Below, in pieces: positions 1 to 16,760 of a stretch of DNA of 64,000 nt. The notes under the pieces were generated by a model. The model searched no databases. It saw only the letters and a program-made list of their open reading frames with translations, and had not been told where the DNA came from. Made by a program: the position numbers and the translations under genes. Origin of the DNA: Casuarius casuarius (Eukaryota; Chordata; Aves; Casuariiformes; Casuariidae). The stretch covers positions 1 through 64,000 of the forward strand of contig PTFA01000545.1 of NCBI GenBank assembly GCA_003342895.1, written 5' to 3'. Each line of letters opens with the position of its first letter. Position 1 is the stretch's first letter.

Positions 1-580
1 GTTCCTGGGGTGCAGCAAGGCCGTTTAGCAGGGGAGCACTAGTTTGGGGACACAAGTACGTTTCTGCCTGGCCAAGGCCAGCGCACTCTGCCTTGCCTTG
101 GTTCGGCTCTACTTCTCCAGGCAGGTAGATGGCACTGGCAGTAAGCTGCCTGTCCCCCAAGCCACCCTCTCAAGCACTTTTTTCAGGGAAATAGAGAAAT
201 CCCTGGCTCGCTCTGCTGCTGAGAGCTTCCTTCTCCAGTTCAGGAGACTGTTGGCATTCTTTGCTGTCAGGGCACATTGATCGTTATGTTGACCAGGCCC
301 CCCAGCGCTGTCCAGAAGTGCTGCTCTGCAGCCAGCACTGCAAAATTAGAATTATAGAATAANGTAGGTCAGACTGACAGGAACCTGAGACCAAAGCAAG
401 GTGATGAGTTGTCATCCTGGGAAGTCCAGTCAATGACTCAGGACCAGCAGGGGACCATGCTGGGCATAGGCCCACCTATAATATGGTTGGGACCAGGACT
501 GGGGACCAAGTCTAGAGATTAGGTGGAGCTTCCAGGCCCATGGGCATAGGGTGTGTGGGTAGAGGTCCCAGATAAGGCTA
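1..580. other. 5' flank of retroviral relic, no gene seen
   Basis: Mixed-composition DNA with one ambiguous base (N at 363). Around 346-450 there are phrases weakly like the 3' region of CR1 (an 'attatagaata' tract followed by a 'ggaacctgag' phrase), too degraded to call. Because this stretch directly abuts the reverse-transcriptase relic, it may be more of the same provirus, but no retroviral motif was recognised in it. Confidence 0.3.
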
Positions 581-1000
581 GTCTGGACAAGAATGGCCTA
601 TGGTACTCTCAGGGCCATACCATATATGGATGACACTTTGGTACAAGGACAAACTGAAGTCGAAGTACAACAGTACACCGGAGAAGTAATCAGCGTTATG
701 CAAAACACAGGTTTTAAATTAATCATGATAAAGCCCCATTAGTAAAATCTGATGCTTAAAAAGGGTCAAGATGAATGGTGCTCAGCTCATCAATGGGTAG
801 AGCTAATTATGAGACTCCCCATTCCCACAGGAGAAGCTGAGTTGCATTCAATTTCGGAATGAACTTTTTGCAAGACTTTATCCCTCTACTTTCAAAAATT
901 GGAAAACCACTTATCAAACTGTTAACTACTTTCTACGCATGTATAGCAGACTACTCTGAGGAAGAGCAGTCCTTGGAGCAGTTGCAGAGAGGAGCAGCCC
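581..1000 (+). mobile_element. Endogenous retrovirus pol relic (reverse transcriptase)
   Basis: A + strand reading frame from 581 to the TAG at 740-742 contains the catalytic YMDD box of retroviral reverse transcriptase at 623-634. It is preceded by a short 'VWTRM..G'-like block and followed by a helix-like stretch. A second block, in another frame from about 815 and shifted near 855, reads through a 'NFLQDFIP' phrase (from 862) of the kind found in the RT thumb/connection region. Several residues normally found between the WTR block and YMDD are missing, and stops and frameshifts interrupt the frame, so this is a dead copy. The order of the two blocks is right for pol. The retroviral class is uncertain; a spuma- or ERV-L-like origin is possible. 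No LTRs, primer-binding site or target-site duplication could be assigned to it. Confidence 0.65.
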
Positions 1001-2750
1001 TTTTCTCCAGAGCAGAACTCTGGAGCAGGCTCCCTGCAAAGCAGGGGATACCAAGAAGTTGGGTATACGTGTCCCTCCTGCCACACATGCTCGTCTCCCA
1101 TCTCTGCCTTGACTGAGGCTCTGGTGGAGGGATGCCCTTCTTGCTAGCTTGCTGTCTTTTGACAGCTTCCTTCCTCCCTAAGGAAGAAACAGAAGATCAC
1201 TATTAATCCTTCCATTCCCCCCACCACCCATGCTACCTGCCACATGCACCTGGAGAGTCTCAGTTCTACTCACATGCTTAGGATGGCAGAGAGCAGGGTC
1301 CAGTGCATTGCCAGACACCTGGACGTGTTCATGATTATATCAAGAGACTGCAGAAGAGAAAGGAAATTGGAGGCACAAAAGGAGGTGAAAATGACTTGGA
1401 GAAATCAAGGGGGAAATCACAAGGCCTAAAATCCAAGGATCAGTGCCACTGCTGAGGGATTGACCCTCCAGGAACACGTAAAGGGCGCACCACTGAATAT
1501 GTCTTTCTCAGACACACTCTAACAATTAACCTTGTCCAGGGATGGTTTAAACTAGTGGTAGCTGGCTTGGCCCAAACTGCAGAGGCCACAGCTGATAGGG
1601 TCTCAGTGGGGGCACTCTGGCCTTGGAGCAGCAATGCAGCCTGCCCTCTCTTTGGGAAAAGCATGGAGAGCCCCTGGGAGAAAAGGCAACAGTGGGTCTA
1701 AGTCTGCCATTCCTCCCTGCTATCCCGCTCACCATCCGTTTGGTACCCCAGTTCCTTCTCAGCGTGAGAAACAAGATTATCTTCACTGGGGTCTGTCTGC
1801 TCCATGCTGGAGCCCCTGCCTTATGCTGCTGAAGAAGACTCAGCTCATGCCCTCAGAACCAACCCCTCCCCAAGCATTCCACAACTGCTGTAGGGAGAAG
1901 CCACAGGAAGCAGCAGTTCACCCGCCCTGCCTGGTAAAGGAGGCCACCTACTACTTCAAACGGAAGCATCTCAAGAGCAAGAAAAGGGCACCCAATCCTG
2001 TCACTAAGTGCAACTAAGCCAGAAGCACCACCTGCACAAGATCTTGACTACATCTGTCAAGATCCAGCTGATTAGATTAATCTGGTGTGAGGTAGATAAT
2101 AATAATAAAAAAAAGGAAGACAAACTTTGCTACACAACTCCTGCTAACATTTTTTATAACTGTAATGTACTTTGCTTTTTTGTCAAGGTTATTGTTGTTG
2201 ATGAACTTCTGCACTGGGTGGCTTCACCTGGTCCTAATTCACTGAAGACTGCTTTGTCTGGCAAGGCTGGGGTCACACTTTCTGAGTGAGTCAGTCAGAA
2301 TGCAATAAGCCAAACAAAAATGGGCCAATGCACGTTGATATGGTGCAATCAGCCACTCAGTACTCTTGAAAACAACATGTTTAAGAATTCATGGTTCCAT
2401 GTTCAAAGATTGTTGGAAATGCCTGGGGACCAACTTCAGGGTTTCTTTCAAAGAATGAAGTAACAACTTGAGTCTCACCAACTCCAAGCAGACCCTCAAA
2501 GACGCAAAGCCATAAATCACTGTGCATGTTAAGGACAAGAATAGCAGAATAACCGCAAGCTGTGACCTGACTTTCTTGATGTGCGAACAACTCATGATCA
2601 GAGGACGTGCCTGTTGTTGGACTGATCTTGTCACATTAGGGAAGTCATGAGCTATTTCTATTTTGTATTCTGTGTATTTTTCATTGATGTTTAAGAACAA
2701 GAAAGTTCCTAATAACATTTCCCCAAGAAACTGCCTTTTTAAACTGAGAC
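1001..2750. other. Probable continuation of retroviral relic; unresolved
   Basis: This stretch is richer in GC than the downstream desert and lacks a long intact frame. A + strand frame ends at 2017 and would give about 127 residues from 1634, with a basic tail (residues like YYFKRKHLKSKKR). I do not recognise it. Position immediately 3' of the pol relic suggests degraded retroviral sequence, but no conserved integrase or envelope motif was seen. A run of AAT trinucleotides lies near 2095-2110. Confidence 0.3.
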
Positions 2751-5395
2751 TATTATAAATTCTGTTTCACCCAGCTTGGAAAGCTTGGATAGCTCACACC
2801 ACCACCACCATTCCTAAACAAACTCCAGTTCATAATGGAACATACCCTGCAGAGACAGAACAATATCAAAGGCAAAGAAGAAAAGAGTGTAGGACATGGC
2901 TGGCTTGGCACAAGGACAACAGATATTGGTATGATATTTCATTTTTCAAAGATATTCTAAATACAGCTCTTGTATTACAAGGGACATTAGCTTCTTGAGG
3001 TAAAAATTAGGAATACAATACCACAAGAACAAACCTACACTTAAGATCTTAATGAAATAAGATCATTGAGAACTATCTACCTGCTAATTCACAGATTTGT
3101 TAAAGAAAGGCAAAAAAAAAAAAAAAAAGGCAGCACTTCAGTATGTGTGGGGAATTTCAAAAACAAAAGTTCCTTCCTATTTACTTGGAGATTCTAACCT
3201 GCATGTCCTTCCACAGTAAGTAGAAAAGGCACTTCCAAGTAGTGGCTAGCACAAACCCAGATTTGCTGGCCAGCTCCCAGTGCTATGATTAAAACATAGT
3301 TTAGCACTCAGTTTTGGGATTCTCTGCCATAAGCAGACCCTTTTTGTCATTGAGCTTGGTCTTCAGCAACCTAAACTTATATAAATGTGTAATTTTAGAT
3401 ACCTACCTATGCAAAATTAAGTTTTTCTTTTGTTAAAAGGGATACATTTTCCTTTTTCTCCTGTAAAAATCAAAATGGATTATACTGTAGCCTGGAAAGA
3501 AATTATATAGGAATCTGAATCTTACAATAGAAAAATGAGATTCAGTTTTAAAAACCTATTTGTCTAGTTACTCTTAGTAAAAAGAACAGAAATATTTCTA
3601 CATCATCATTGATATTGCATACCTCTTGTTTCTATAGTATCTTTAAAATTAAGATCTGAATGTAGCATACTGGATCTGCAGAGAAGCTGTAAAAGGAAAA
3701 ATGTACAGGCCTTTCCCTATAAAAGAGCAATGTGTGTATTTGTTATTTTTAAGTATGTTCTGCTTCACATTCCATTCTCCACAAAAAATGAAGGCTAACC
3801 TATACCACACAAAAGTGTTGGTAATACTTATGTATCTGCTACCACCTGCTGACAAACACCATTATTGACTTTATCCTAGCCAATCTCACAGAAGCAGCCT
3901 GTATTTTGCCATAAAGCTTGCACTGACTGCTCTCTACAGTGCCTGACAGTAAAAACTACATAAAATTTTTAATACTGTATGTTGTAGTCATAATAAGCCA
4001 CTAACTTTCTATCCAGCCAGCTTGCCTGTATGATAGCTTCACCACTGACCAGCATATTCAGCTCATAAAGCATCTACTATATCTTCCATTCACTGAACCT
4101 GTTCAGCTGTTGCAGACAGTTATTCTAGTCAGTTACTGAGCAATTTAAAAGAAATTGATTCCCCATTTACAGAAATCCCAAATCATTTAATCTAGTAATT
4201 TAATCATAAGATTTTTTAAATGACAAGTCAATTTCTCTTGGCCTTATTTCCCAGTGTATCATGTGGGCTGAAAACATCTTTTTCTTTTTTCCAGTCTTAA
4301 AACTAAGATCAGAATAGTAGAAATGAGAACCTTTGTTACTTAAAGCATTGTAAAATTAAGCAGGATGGTGCAAAGCCATTCATTCACCTCCAGATATTAT
4401 TGTTGTTGAGAAAAAGACCACCAAAATCCTAAAACAAAATGGAAAAAAACATCTTCAGTTTTAGGTATCTCACACTAAATTGCAGAAGTATGACACTAAA
4501 AAGAGATTACAGTTCACCCTGAGGCCTGTATTTGTCTATATGGTAGAGTAAGTGTTTATAGTGTTTACTTCTACATGCACTTCCAAACATTTTGAAAAAA
4601 AGCTGTCAGAGCTCCCATTCCTGCAGCACTTCAGGAACTTTCATGAATCAAATTTTAAACCCAATTTCATATAAAAATGATCTGGCGAAAAATGTAAGCC
4701 AAAGCTTCAGATCTGGTAAGCCAAACCTTCAGAAAAAATAATTTCATGACAGCAACAGAAATGTCATGAAAACCACAGCATAGAGCTACTGCATAACAGT
4801 ATGCCTTGTGGTTCAGACAAAGATAATTCTGTTAAGACCATGAAGCCTGCTGTCTTAGCCAAGGAACCTGAACTTGAAATTTCTACTTAAGAGCGATAGG
4901 TCTTTAAGACTGGTAGGTTCCTCGAGACCTACATACATTTAGCAAAACGAAGGTGTGAATGAGATGTCTTATCCCCTTTTCATTGCCCACTAATCCATTT
5001 TTTTTCCTTTTGCAAAGATTAGCATTTTTCACTAGACTTAAGCTCCTGCCTGGAGTGTTCAAGTGGTTTCTAGTCAGAAATTCCCAATCAGGCTTAACAC
5101 TGTCTTTTTTTCCCCGCAGTTTCATCCTAAAGCAGCTGAAGCCAGGCACTGTTACTGAGGGAAGACCGAAGAGGCCACACGGCACAGGGCTGCAGATCTG
5201 AAGGGCCCGGAAAGCCCTGACAGCAGCCTGACGCTATGCAACAGACTGCCACAGAAAATACTCTCTGCCAATCTTCTTGTATGTCAGCTACTAAAAACCT
5301 AACAGGAGTTTCTGCCATTTCTCTGAGAGGGTCGAGTCACCACTGAGAAAATTTCAGTTCCAGAAGCAAGAAAGACGATTCTTACTGAAGACCAG
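2751..5395. other. Intergenic DNA upstream of TMEM18
   Basis: AT-rich, no supportable gene. It contains a 16-base poly(A) run at about 3113-3128. A textbook 3' splice acceptor (pyrimidine tract ending CCCCGCAG) lies at 5102-5119 on the + strand, about 540 bases before the TMEM18 start codon; see findings. Confidence 0.5.
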
Positions 5396-5659
5396 GGCAG
5401 CCCTGCTCCCCGCTCCCTCGCGCCACGCCCCGCGCTGCTGCCGAGAGCCCCCTCTGCCCTCCCGCCCACAGAAAGCACCAGCCACAACCTCCCCCCCTCC
5501 CAGAGAGGGGCGGGAAGCCCTGGAAGTGCCACCCACACCGCGCAAACGGCCTCCCCCCTAACTGTCGCGGGGCGGGGCCTGGGCGGCGGCAGCCGTTGGG
5601 CGCCTTCTCGCGAGGCTTCGGCGGCAGGGAGGGGCGGGGAGCGGGGTGCTGCTGCCGCC

Positions 5660-9885
<4,226 letters not shown>

Positions 9886-10740
9886 AAGTGTTGAATATTT
9901 TTATTATTATTTGTAAAAATACTGTTTCATGTATTGAGTCCTTCTTGTATGTTTATCCAGAACAGCAATTTTTTTGTGTCTGATGTTGAGAGGACTTTGC
10001 ACCCCTTGGCCATGGACAATGAGGTGAAAGCAGGGGTTCACAATACATCTGAACTTTGCCATGAAATCAGGAAAGGCTGGTCTTAACAGGTCTTTCTGCA
10101 CTTTAGTATAAGCTATTTTTACCACGACCAAGACAATTAACACTGATAACGGTGCAAACTTCCAGTCAGTTTTCATACACCTTTGTATTTTTTAACTGTG
10201 TGTTAAATACGTATTTATTAAGTATCCAGTCTTCTACTTATGCCAATTGAAGCTGTGCTATGGATTCTAGTAAATGAGGGCTAATATTCAGAACACCTCA
10301 AGAACTCATGCTTCTACAGAACATTTTACTTTGTAGATCAGGTTTCATATCTCATATATGTATTGTGTGGCAGTGAACAATTCTGAAACAGGACCGTGTT
10401 ATAAATAAAATTATCCATTGTATCTTGAATACAGATTGTTGGATTGCAGTTAATATTTTTAATTGTTTTTTTTTCTTTCTCATACAAATTACCGGTTTGG
10501 TTAAATCTTGTACTTAATTTGTTTAAGTCAGTCAAAACCATCTCTAAATTGTTTCAATTTATATTTTACACTTTAATGCAGTTAGATAAATATCCTTTCT
10601 TAAATATGAATGAAATTTTTATAGTGTCTTTTGCTAGTTTGTGGAACAGAAGGGAAGGGGAGAAGCTTTAAGGTGTTCTACAAAATTCTGTTCATATATA
10701 TATACACATGTATAAAATGTTTGACTTTTTAATAAACTGG
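9886..10740 (+). other. TMEM18 3' UTR with two poly(A) signals
   Basis: Non-coding sequence after the TMEM18 stop codon. AATAAA hexamers at 10404-10409 and 10731-10736 are candidate polyadenylation signals for short (about 0.5 kb) and long (about 0.85 kb) 3' UTR forms. A TA/ATATAC run precedes the distal signal. Which site is used cannot be decided from sequence. Confidence 0.6.
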
Positions 10741-13700
10741 AAATGACAAATTGACTCTGGTGAAAAGATCATATTAGATTTAGGGAACTTGGTGAGGCAA
10801 AGGAGATGAATACAATATAAAAGAGTCCATGTACTTTTTTTAGTAGAAGTTATATGTGGAAGCAGTTAAAGCCTTGTGCAGAGACGTAGAGCTTCGTCTG
10901 AAATATGTATCATTTAAGACATTGGAAAAGTGATCTACAAAATTAAACTTAGTAGAGTACAAAGGTTAGCTTGCAAAAGAACACTACTAAGGTTCTAAGC
11001 TTGCATGTATTTGTGAACTGGTGGAATTACATACTTCAGGAAAATAAGCAAATGCATGCACATACACAGTTTGAGCCTCACATGGGGCAGGGTGAAACTA
11101 TTTCTGGAGGGCTTCACAGCGTCGTGGAAGGGCAATGCAAGCGCTAGGCTGGGATCCATTTCTTTACCTTTCCCATGAGTTATGAGACTCCTTAACTCAG
11201 CACAGCTTTCCTCATTCATTCCTCTATCAAGACCTGCAAGTTGTTTAGGCTATATATATATGTATGTTAGTATATAAATAAATATGTGCAGGCTTGGACA
11301 CTTGTAGTGTTCCATTCTGTTACAACTCCTAGTGCAATTTTGGGCACTTCTTGAAAATGTCTGCAGTAGTCTGGTGGATAGTATGTGCCTTTAGGTGCAT
11401 ACTAAAAGCCACTGTTTCGGAGGTGTGAAAAGAATTTAGCCAAATGGCTGCAAGATAGCCTGTGCAACTTGTCTTCAGGACCAAAGAATAGGCCTATTCT
11501 ATTTATATAGACGTAATTCTCCCAGCCTGGTTTGGAAAAGTTCAGCTTTGGTCTTTATAGATGGGGCAAGATCAGAATTTCTGGTCTAGAGTTTTTCTTC
11601 TGTGGACCTAAGCGTGACCGCACAAATGTTGTCACAACAGTTCACAAGATAAAGGTCATGAGCAGAACAATATCGGGGTATAATCATTTTAGTATTACAC
11701 ATGTTTTCAGCTGAAATCCTTGCCTGGTACTGAGGGATCACCTATTAAGAATAGCCTTTGGCGTCATTGCACACTGCGTGTAGGAATTTGATTCACAGTA
11801 AATAAGGTAGTTTAGAGCAGCATGTTCCCTAAGCAGCAAATGTCTCACAATCAAAAAAATCTGCTATATTTAGTACATCCGAGGCAACCTTTCCCTACCT
11901 ATTTCAGTATTGAACCCATTTCCTTGTGTGTGAGGTTGGAAAAATGAAAATTCCTCCTGTGTATGTGAAACTGGAGAGATGCCACAATCAGAACTCTCAT
12001 AAGATAGGCAAGATAATAAGTGTCTTTCTGTATCGCCCAGGTGGGTTGCTGTTGCTCGGTCCTAGATTTATTAACAGAAACAATTCTCCACATCTTTGAG
12101 GATCCCAAAAAAAATCAAAAAAAAAATCTTGTGCTTGCCAAAGTTCATTTTCTTTTTCCCCTCCATGTAATAGACCTTTCAGGCAGTATTTTGTTTTGTG
12201 TTGCATTGACAGCTCAATGTTGCTATTTAATACAAGGTTTTAATACACCACAGTCTTTTAATAAAGTGAACCATAAAGTGAAACATAATATTTTCTTGAA
12301 TGAGGAACATCTCAAAATTCAAAATTCAAAATTTTAAGCATTTTTTAAAGCTTTCCTGACTACTTAAACTTTAATAATTTATCTTATATAACTATTTAAT
12401 TTACTTATCACAAACAGTGTTGCTTTCATATATATGATTGTCAGAAAAATCATCCTGTTTTCTACGTTTGAAAAAGACTTAAACTTATATCTGGGTTGAT
12501 GATTTGTCCTCTAGCTAGCCTTGCCTAGGAAACCACTATGTTCAAGAGTTAAAGTTTGCAAAATAATTGACATCAGTGTCTAGCCATAAGAGAAACCCTC
12601 AAAATTAAGTAAAGCGTGGTTTTTATTTGTTATGTGACTGGATTTATGAAGTGATACTACAATAGCATAAAGTAAGAACCTAGTTGCTGACAAATCAAAA
12701 TAATTACATCATGAATTTAGAGACTGTTGTTTTGCGTATTTAGAATTTTATATGTATAAGTGAACGAGAGCCAAATGTTTAAGCCAGGTGGAATACCTTA
12801 GCCAATATTCTTTAACTGGGAGATGTGAATTTAGGTTGCTTGTGGAAAAGCCTATTTATTCTTTCAGTTTGGAGTAAACATACAAAAAAGCAATTGGATC
12901 CTTTGGTAAATAAGGCTAGACAGAGGTGATTTGCTACCGCTGCTGTGTATCTTGCAGGCAGTGACTCAACCTTCAGCCTTAAGAGCCTTCCTTTCCACCG
13001 CAACACGTGCTGTTAGCCACTGTGGAAAAACATTAAAAGAGAAGAAGCAATATTAACCTGGCAGCTTTACCCTAACCTGAAAAAGCCCTGTTGCATGAAA
13101 ATTTGTGTAAAAAGACAAGCTGGCAGAAATTGGCATCATTCCCTGTGGAAAAGTTCCCTACAGAGAAGACATGAGTTTCCAAGAACTAGAATTTAGGATT
13201 CTCTCTTCTTACACATTCACTGTAACACCATATCGTTAGGTTGGATTGTCTTTTCCTCTTTTTTGACCCAGCGAATCTTGTTATTCCAGACAAAACGGAA
13301 CAGATTCAGTAAGGAAATTTGAATGTCTTTATTCCTCAGGAATATTTAGGTGTTTTTCTGGGTAGATGGAGATATTCACATATCTGCCAAAGGCACGGCA
13401 AGATGTTAAATTGAGGTCTCCTGTATCCTTATGTGTTCTAAATAATGAACTCTGAGGGACAGTTTTTGTTATTTTCTCTAGTTGGGTCTTAAAATAAGGG
13501 ATCTGTCTCTTGAAAAATTGCCTCAGATGCTAATTTGCTGGGGCTATGAATCCTAAATAGAGGAGGGGTCTATGCAGAGTCCTTTTGTGTGTTTTGAGAA
13601 TCATAAGTTGAAATCCTGAATTTCCCTGTGTATTTAATATGAAATTGAAATGTCAGGAAAAGGAGGAGTGGTGAGTTTTTGTGTGGTCAGTATAGATAAG

Positions 13701-13920
13701 AACTATAGCTGTAACGTAAGGAGTGTGTTATTTCTTTAAACATATCTTCAATTGTATGCTTTGTTAAAAAAGAGAGGCAAAAGGTAATTTTCCACTCTAA
13801 ATAAAAATACAATTTTTGTAAATAATTTACCGAAGTATGTTTCTGTTTAGAAAACTTATATATTGTGTATATGTCTATTTAAATGTTTTCAATGTGAAAC
13901 AGATGACATAAATTTACTCC

Positions 13921-13944
13921 TTTTTTTTTTTTTTTTTTTTTTTT
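13921..13944. repeat. Poly(T) tract
   Basis: Uninterrupted run of 24 T. It could be the poly(A) tail of an old minus-strand retroposon, but no body was recognised on its right side. Confidence 0.9.
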
Positions 13945-16709
13945 ACTAATTTTCAAACAAAATACAAGGGTATCTGTTTTTCTGTGCATCGGATCATTAT
14001 AGTTAACCATACTAGCCACTGGATGTCACTGTTTCACATGCAAAAGCTGACTCAAAATATTTCTTTCATAGCCAGTTCTGCAGTGCTTTTCACCATAAAT
14101 TCATAAATACTTTCTGCAGTGTTTTAGGATGACCAGGAAAGCTTGGACCTTAGCTTTCGAAAGCATAAATTGTCATCTGAACTGCAAGATAGATCTCCAG
14201 TCACTTGCAAAAGTTTATTCAAATTCTTCCTCTTTTCATTCAAAAGCACTTCTTGTAGCAGCGAAGATGAGCACGTATGTAGTGTTTTGAAGTCAGGATT
14301 GTGTTTTGGTTTGTATTTTAAAGCTTCTTAATTAGGCAAGGAAATAAATATCCTCCTTCACTCACACCTGTATTTCACCTGGAGGAGCCTATTTCCAACC
14401 CATTATTAACAACTAAAACGAAAACAATTACAATGTTTTGGAAACAATATGCAGGAAAGTGTACTGAACTGGTCTTGTTCATGAACTAACAGAACTTATG
14501 CATATCTCCCATTTCTTTGTGATTTACCCTTACATAAGGCATCATTACCAAGGCTGTCCTTATTAAATTATATAGCTATCAGTTGCTTATAGCCATCAGT
14601 GAGGTTGTCAGAGTGTCCGAAATCACTTCAGTCTTTCTCTGCATTCTGAAAAACAATTCCCAGCAAAGTTCAGAGGCTTTCTGACTCCCTTTGAGAAGCT
14701 GTACGTGCAGAGTTCTCCACTGGACATTCCCCTTTGTATCTCGTGTGTTGAGCTTGTAATCTTGCTGCTGTTTCTTATTTATCCTCGGAATCCATCTGAG
14801 CTCTCTTTCTGCTCCCTCTTTGAGAACACAAACTTTCACTCCCCTTCCTGCAGTTTGCATGCATGCACATACACAAAACAACTATGAATAGCTTTGGCAA
14901 TTTAACCTGCCATGCTCGTGAAACGCCTGCCTCATACCTCAAAACTGATCGGCTACATAGACCTCTGTTTTGCAGCCTGCTTTCCTCTGACCAGTTCCTC
15001 CCCTTTGTGGCTGTGCTGATACTACTCTTTTACTGCAAAACTGGAACAGTGTTGTACCAAATAAGAAAAATTCAGGACTCAAAAGGAAGGCCTCTATGTT
15101 TGTGTCTGTGTTTACACATTTAAATATTTCATTTAAATATGACTTGCAGGATCCTTTCTTATATAGTTTCTCAGACATAATAAAGCCAGGAAAAGAGCTG
15201 TAACCGATAATAGTCAGTGTTTGTAACAGTATAACATTTAAATAGTCCCATGGATACTGGGTCCTGTTGTCTTTGGCACTGTCCAGAGTTAGAACCAGCT
15301 GAAACCAACGTCAGGATCAAATGTGTGGCCTCTCTGGTCTGAAAACATTATAAAAATCAGAAAGGCATTCAGCAGAACTGATTGAAACAAGACACATTTC
15401 TTAAAATGAACAAGTTCCAAGTGTCATTTATAACACACATGTTAATCCTGAATCAAAGAAATACTATCCAATATCCCCTTCCTCCCATCTGCTCCAGCAA
15501 AGACCTGAGAAAAAGGGTTTGCATAATGGCCTGAGGGCACACAAAATGAAGTTCAGCTGGACAAGGAGATGCCTAGGCTAAGTCCCTTCACTGGGATCGT
15601 GTTTATATCTCAATCTTAGCATTGTGAAATCAAATGCATCCAGGTAAGTACAACTGGCAGGGTGGGTTGTGAAGTTTTTCATATAATTAGGACAGATACA
15701 CATTGGTCTTGAAGAACACTAGCCTTGGAAGGGATTTAGTATTGTAGAAACAAGGAGCTTTTAGAAATTCCTCATGTGATTCAAGAAATTGCTTTGTGGA
15801 ATCTGGATAAATATGCAAACAAAAGTAGAAATGTATTACTCCCTTGCAGTCTGCAATGATAATTTACCAATAGCTCATTAGTAATATTTTTCCCTGAAGT
15901 CATGTGTGGTAGGACCTGCACGACATGAATCATTTTAGGTCAATAACTCTATCATTCATGCTTCTGATACCATACTCCATGCTTTGATTTAGGGATTAGC
16001 AAGAGTAGTCAGCTTCCTGTAGCAACCTTTGAAGAGACAGTGATTTATGAGATTTGTACCAATCAAAAGCATCACAAAAATCAGGAAGCTGATGTACCAA
16101 ATAAAGTATAAAAGTGTCCAGCCCTTCATGACAAAATATTTTATAACAGAATGCAGGGAACTGTCAGTTTCGGGATTTTTACATTCGATCCACTGCAGTG
16201 TTGTAAAAAATGGGATTAGAGACAGGTTTAATGGCTCTACTTGAAGGTGTTGGTTTTGTAGGTTAATTAATAGTGAGATGTTTTCTAAATAATCACTATC
16301 ATCAATCACTATGTCTATTTTTCTTTTGAAATCACAGAGTTAGCATAAATGAAGGAAACAATCTAATTTTATATAATTTCCTGTATTTTTTTAATTGCAC
16401 CAAATCCTAAATTAAGCTAATCCTTCTTCAATGGTTATAAAAAAGCAGGACACAGAACATCCCTCTGATGAAAATGAGCTAATTTATAAAAAGAACATGA
16501 GAGTGATTTCTTTTTAGCAAATTGGTTTATTGATTTATACCATCAAAGATTCAAATTAATTAGCAAATAAAGCATGTGTTATCCAAGTTTTCTACTTTTG
16601 CATCTGCTGCCATGTCACAGAAGGAACAAGCTTAATATGCCAGATTAGCTGTCCAGATTTATGTGTGAGTGAAGAATGACAATTGTTATCATGGTAATGA
16701 TTTTCATGT

Positions 16710-16760
16710 AATTCTCTTTGAAAAAGAAATAAATAGACATAAATTCTCTTTGAAAAAGAA
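16710..16760. repeat. Direct duplication, 19-base unit x2
   Basis: The unit aattctctttgaaaaagaa occurs exactly at 16710-16728 and 16742-16760. This is a local tandem duplication with 32-base periodicity. Confidence 0.85.

Noticed and set aside
2389..2718. 109-codon minus-strand frame with a hydrophobic segment near the ERV
   Set aside because: Opposite strand to the pol relic and no recognisable envelope feature; likely chance.
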